DNA of 64,000 bases from Callaeas wilsoni. Its lineage: Eukaryota; Chordata; Aves; Passeriformes; Callaeidae. Positions 59,635 to 64,000 of this stretch are shown here, one piece after another (position 1 is the stretch's first letter; each line of letters opens with the position of its first letter). Made by a program: the position numbers and the translations under genes. The stretch covers positions 1-64,000 of the forward strand of contig VWPU01013462.1 of assembly GCA_013398955.1 (NCBI GenBank), written 5' to 3'. Below the pieces are notes generated by a model. That model did not search any database. It was not told the origin of the DNA and saw only the letters and a program-made list of their open reading frames with translations.

Positions 59635-62600
59635 CTGCAGAATGAGAATCAGGGAGGGGGAAACAGGAGAGTCACACTCCATTCCAGCCAGAACAGCAAG
59701 GGTGCCTTCACCCTGTGTGCTCAACACAAACCAACACGGAAAGAGGAAGCTACAAGGTAATTAGGCCACAGCTTCGGGCACGTGGAAAGCAGAGCTCGTG
59801 TTCCATTCAACGTCCAGAAAGGCAGCTCCTTTCATTTGCAACCAGTTTTCCCTTTCTCCTGCTTCCCTTCCTACCTGCTTGGTGGGCTCCAAAGCCTTCT
59901 GGAGAGACTCCAGTTTGGCTGGGGCCACTTTGTGATGCAGATGCAGCAGCAGCCTGAGCACATGTCTGTGCACATTCTCCTTCCTGCAAAAGCCATTTGA
60001 AAGCAGAGTAACCAAGACAAACAAACACCATCTTGAGAACAAGGAAGCCACAGCAACGGCACCAGAATAATTCACCCCACCACAGACTTTGTTATAATTT
60101 TCCAAAACCCCTGAGAATTGTAGCTTCTGTAAGGGCCTATCTTAGTGTAAGCACTAACACTGCTTTAGACCTTCAAGGATTCAAGGAATTGTTCAACAGG
60201 AGTGGATTACCTGCACAGCCATGAAGAGGGGGAGATCTCAAGGAGGAAGCAGCAGCACATGCTGCTGTGCCCCAGCAGCAATTTCAGTCACTTTTGGGGA
60301 GGCTGAACTGGTCTGCAGGCCCCCAGCTAAACCACAGTGACTGACCAGACGTAAAACCAGATTTTTGTGTGCTGCTGATACTGTAAAGAGCTGAAGTTAA
60401 CTCTACATATTCAGAGCTGCTGCAAAGCCTGAAGGATATTCTCCTTTGCAACTCCAACTGAGGGATAATGAATTACAGTTTAGATAATAACTCACAGTCA
60501 AGACATAACCATTTTACTGATAAAAACTTTATCCCAAAACTTAAACCTTAAAGGAAAACAGCAACAAGCTGATATTTCCACTGCCTGTGAAGAATTCAGT
60601 GAACTATTAAACTATTTTTCAAAGCAGTAAAACCTCTGTCAGCATTCTGTAAACTCCCTCTCTCCAGAGAGAAAAATCTGCTTTACCTGGAGCAGGCAGT
60701 GAGGAAGAAGCCATCAAAGAGACTGGTGCAGAACTCCTCGAGTGCAAACTCATCACTGAGCAGGGTGAGGTTACCAGTGAGCAGATGCAGGAAAATGTCA
60801 TTGAAGGCCAAGTCACTGAATGTCTCAACTATAAAACACGGAAGGGGAAGAGACAGAGACTGACAAGGATGTGCCAAAACCTGTCCACACAGCTCCTGTT
60901 CTTGCTGAAAACCCTGCAGTGAGGTTTCATCACAGAATGGTTTGGGCTGGAAGGGACCTTAAAGCCCATCCAGTGCCACCCCAGCCATGGGCAGGGACAC
61001 CTCCCACTGTCCCAGGCTGCTCCAAGCCCTGTCCAACCTGGCCTTGGACACTTCCAGGGATCCAGGGGCAGCCACAGCTTCTCTGGGCACCCTGTGCCAG
61101 GGCCTCCCCACCCTCCCAATTCATTCCCAATATCTAATCTAAGCCTACCTTCAGTCATTTTTTTCTCATTTCCTTTGATAACAGGCAGCCCAGGCAGGTG
61201 GCTTTGATCTTTCAGACATAAAAGATTAGGAGCAGATTGCTCCAGAGCTCTCCTACAACTCATCCCAAAGGAGTCAGTGAACAAGACAATACTGGTGAAA
61301 AAATTAAGGCTGTGTTCAGTCCTATTTTGTCACCAGTTTTTTCACCACGCACAGCCAAGTCCCAGGAACTTCTGGCCACCTGCAATCACTCTGGGCAGCA
61401 GCAGAATTAGGGCACCTGCTCTCTTCCCTTTCATATTCATCCCAAACAGTTCTCAACTAATCTCACTGTTAACGGAGCCCTTGATGAAAGGAACCACTGT
61501 CCCTAAACTCTCAGATCAGCAGAAAATTGCAGAACCCAAGAGCCAACGGCAGACATGTCCCTGACATCCCTTTCACTCCAGGTTTAGCTGCCTCCTGCAG
61601 GTCCAGTACAGGGCAAACAACCATAGAACAGAAGGTGAGACAAAAACTCACCCAGTGCTGGCAGGAGCCTCAGGAAAGCATTCTTGTTCCTCTGTTTGGT
61701 GATGTGAAGGATGTAATACAGCCCAATCTCACAAGCTATTCTGTTCTCCTGCAGGAACCTGTTATGGCGCAAGCAAAGTTTATTCACTGATAAAGCTAAA
61801 ACAGATTTTTTTCAATTTTAGATCTTTTTTAAAAGAGGTTTAAAACACTTTTGGGGCAATTACCAGGCAGATACAGTAGTGGCTAACTTCAAACCCACTG
61901 AAGAGCAGCTACTCAGTGAGTGAGCAGATGGATCATCCCTATGTTCACTACCACGCTCCAGAAAAACTGAACATTCAGCAAAGAGCTGGACTTAACAATG
62001 TGAACATTGATAATGCATTCATGACAAAAGTGCTATCCAAAATGGGGTTTAGAAGAAGCCTAAATACTCAAAAATTATACAAAATCCAATACTGTTTTAG
62101 TCTCCCAAAAGTCCAATACCAACATTGCCACAGAGGAGAGCACAACTACCAGGACCCAGTATCCCAGATTCTGACACACAAACAAGAATTGTGCTGGAAA
62201 TCAGTGGAAGGTCTGAACACAGCAGAGCACAGAGAGGTTTTAATTATCTTTCTGACATCCCTGGAGTGACAGGTTATCAACAGAGAAAGAGTGTGGGTGC
62301 CAAAAATGCCAACTTCATGATTTCCAATAGTGCTCTTCAGCATGGGCACTCATCCAGCTGCACCCAAATATCACCCAAAACTCAGAATTCAGTGCCTGGG
62401 AAGCTGAACAGGAACACCAAATACTCTCATACTGAATGAGAGAATGGTCATTACAGGAAATACTACTTTACGTAGATGAATTTTATTTGAGGAAGCACAA
62501 TGGGAACCTGTTTTGTTAAAGGGGAAGTTCAGACTCCATGAAATTAGCACTGAATCTTATCCCAGGAAGCCCTGCCTTTAGCACAGGCAGTTTTTCCCTG

Positions 62601-62807
62601 TCAGGTCTGGCTGGCTCCCTGCTGCTTTGGTGCCAGACCCTGCAGGGTGCGGCCAGGCACCTACTTGGTGAAAGCTTCGGGAATGGTGCTGGGGTAGGGG
62701 ATTGGTCCCTTCTCCTCCGAGGGCAGCTTCTGATCCACAGTGAAGGTGTGGTCATCCACCACAAAGGACATCAGCAGCGGCAGGAACCTGGTGATCAGCT
62801 CGGCTTC
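59497..62807 (-). CDS. NELFB: Negative elongation factor B, C-terminal part (last 5 coding exons)
   Basis: NELF-B (COBRA1) is a subunit of the nuclear NELF complex, which with DSIF holds RNA polymerase II paused near promoters. Segments 62807-62665, 61758-61652, 60828-60687, 59983-59875 and 59634-59497 have GT-AG borders and matching phases, and join to 212 residues. They match the C-terminal third of the family (human length about 580), for example FLPLLMSFVVDDHTFTVDQK, ACEIGLYYILHITKQRNKN, FALEEFCTSLFDGFFLTA, HLHHKVAPAKLESLQKALE and SGEAVKELYNQLSEKLE. Much of it is helical, HEAT-like. The N-terminal two thirds are beyond the right edge. Against the human protein as I remember it, the tail is three residues shorter (KLELRKPSP). 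No breaks are seen, so the gene looks functional. Confidence 0.95.
59875..59983 (-). CDS. NELFB: NELFB penultimate exon
   Basis: Completes Arg and codes for KENVHRHVLRLLLHLHHK through ALEPTKQ. The donor is CAG|GTAGG and the acceptor cttttgcag (coding strand read). Confidence 0.95.
60687..60828 (-). CDS. NELFB: NELFB internal exon
   Basis: Codes from the split Val through ETFSDLAFNDIFLHLLTGN to FFLTACS. The acceptor is gttttatag and the donor CCAG|GTAAAG. Confidence 0.95.
60928..61145 (-). repeat. CR1 LINE in a NELFB intron
   Basis: 'cacagaatggtttgggctgg', 'ggatccaggggcagccacag' and 'cctcccaattcattccc'. It has the same orientation as NELFB and lies within the intron 60829-61651. Confidence 0.94.
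61652..61758 (-). CDS. NELFB: NELFB internal exon
   Basis: FLQENRIACEIGLYYILHIT through LRLLPAL. The donor is CTGG|GTGAG and the acceptor ccataacag. Confidence 0.95.
62665..62807 (-). CDS. NELFB: NELFB internal exon, most upstream in the window
   Basis: Codes for EAELITRFLPLLMSFVVDD through PSTIPEAFT and two bases of Lys. The donor is CCAA|GTAGGT. The preceding exon, expected to encode the 'WDMIDSQVF' region of the family, was not found up to 64000. Confidence 0.94.
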
Positions 62808-64000
62808 CTTGGAGGGAGGGAAGGGCGGAGGGAAGAGAACAAAGCCATCAGCAGTCACTTCATGCCACCTAATGGCCCTGAAGTGCTGTAACAAAAGCGA
62901 GGCAGTGCGAGGAGCATCACCTTACACCGAGGAAAACCAGCTTACAGACATCCAGTTCCAGTCAAAATTCTGGAATAAGTCACTTCCACATGTTCCACGG
63001 TAATTAGGAAAACTCTGCTTCACCTCACTACAGAACTATCCCTGCTCAAACCCTTTCTTTGGAAAATTGTGTAGCAATTCTGAGAGGCCCTTCCCAGCAC
63101 TGCTGCAGGCACAGGATGTGGTCAGGATGACATCGAACTGCTGATATCAACTATTACAGACACCCAGCCTGGCCCAGGCTTATTTGTGGTAACACAACCA
63201 CAAATAAACCAGATTTTAAACACAGATTCGGAGACTCCCTTCGGAAAGAAACCGAGCATTTTCCCTCACAGGTTCATGAGAGAGCACAAATCACAGCACT
63301 TCCTCCAGAATTACTGGTCACTCTCACTTCTACAGTCCCAGTGTTAATGCACACCCTCCCTGGGGTGGATTTAAACGTGCCAGCAGCCAGGAACAGATGT
63401 ATTTTTGAGACTTCAAATGTGCCCCTAGGTAAACATTTACTGCTTTACAGTTCAGAACAGAAACAGCAAACTCCTCCTGAGGAACAGCCCTGCTGTGCAA
63501 CACCAGGGTTGGCCCTCCTGCCCTCAGCTGAACTACACCAGGGATTCCTGTAATACTGGGAAAGCATTTCCAACGCATGGAAAGATTACAGCTAAACGGG
63601 ACACTACACAAAACTGCTGTAACAGAGAGCTGGGAGGGAAAAAACATTCTTCTTGTCAATGAAAAGCTTCTAAACTGCTACCAGAGTTTGAGACCAGCCC
63701 TGGAAATCCTGCTTTCCTCAAGCAAGAAGTGTTCTACAAACCCATCAGCTGTGTACAAGACTTGAGGAAAATGAGAGCACAATGAGCAACCAGTGCAGTA
63801 TTTAACAGAGGTACAGGCTGATTTTAGAGCAGTAAGGACCAGGCACTCATGGATATAAAAAAGCAGGTAAAGGAAGCTCACAGCATGTCCAGAACAGTTG
63901 CTCTGTGACCACTGGTTTTTTCCCCAAGAAAGCTCTGATGAGACATTAGGAGAACAGATGTTAAATCAGGAATGCAATACAATGATAAACAAGTCTAAAT
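62808..64000. other. NELFB intron, continuing past the window edge
   Basis: AT-richer sequence without a further NELFB exon that I could support. A 30-base stretch between ag and gtgagc at 63879-63908 was considered, but its translation does not fit the family. Confidence 0.5.

Noticed and set aside
63879..63908. Tiny upstream NELFB exon
   Set aside because: Splice-like borders are present, but the translation does not fit the NELFB sequence expected before EAELITRF.
1..64000. CRISPR, phage defence or other bacterial-type system
   Set aside because: Gene structure, repeats and base composition are those of a bird nuclear genome; none of the tandem arrays has the repeat-spacer pattern of CRISPR.

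Overview
This looks like nuclear DNA of a bird, probably a songbird, from a GC-rich microchromosome-like region. The evidence is more than a dozen CR1 LINE 3' ends of avian type, a solo retroviral LTR, many GC-rich minisatellites, compact vertebrate genes with GT-AG introns, and an N-filled assembly gap. There are no bacterial operons, CRISPR arrays or phage modules. The species call is an inference from repeat style.

Three genes can be supported, all on the minus strand. (1) A complete glutamine synthetase gene lies at 16183-21619 (seven exons, the first non-coding; 374 residues). All catalytic residues are present, but the protein differs from the standard vertebrate GLUL at many positions and at its C-terminus, so I read it as a diverged paralogue. 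(2) A candidate two-exon gene lies at 42428-47628. It encodes a small (93-residue) secreted or single-pass protein that I do not recognise, and it starts at a CpG island. (3) The last five coding exons of NELFB (COBRA1, subunit B of the negative elongation factor) lie at 59497-62807; the rest of that gene is beyond the right edge.

Layout: 1-0.6 kb, a CpG-rich edge and a ~67-bp tandem repeat; 0.6-15 kb, gene-poor, with CR1 copies and two 48-bp minisatellites, one containing the gap; 15.8-22 kb, the glutamine synthetase gene with its 3' UTR and CpG-rich promoter; 22-40.6 kb, gene-poor with CR1 copies and a 356-bp tandem duplication; 40.6-48 kb, the small gene, whose intron contains an LTR inserted into a CR1; 48-59 kb, no gene seen, but CR1s and three tandem arrays including a 1.5-kb C-rich array; 59-64 kb, NELFB.

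The genes show no common pathway. The most notable points are the unusual glutamine synthetase, the unrecognised small gene, a perfect tRNA-type T-arm/B-box just inside intron 1 of the synthetase gene, and a G-quadruplex-prone minisatellite that shares a 17-base core with the local CR1 tails.
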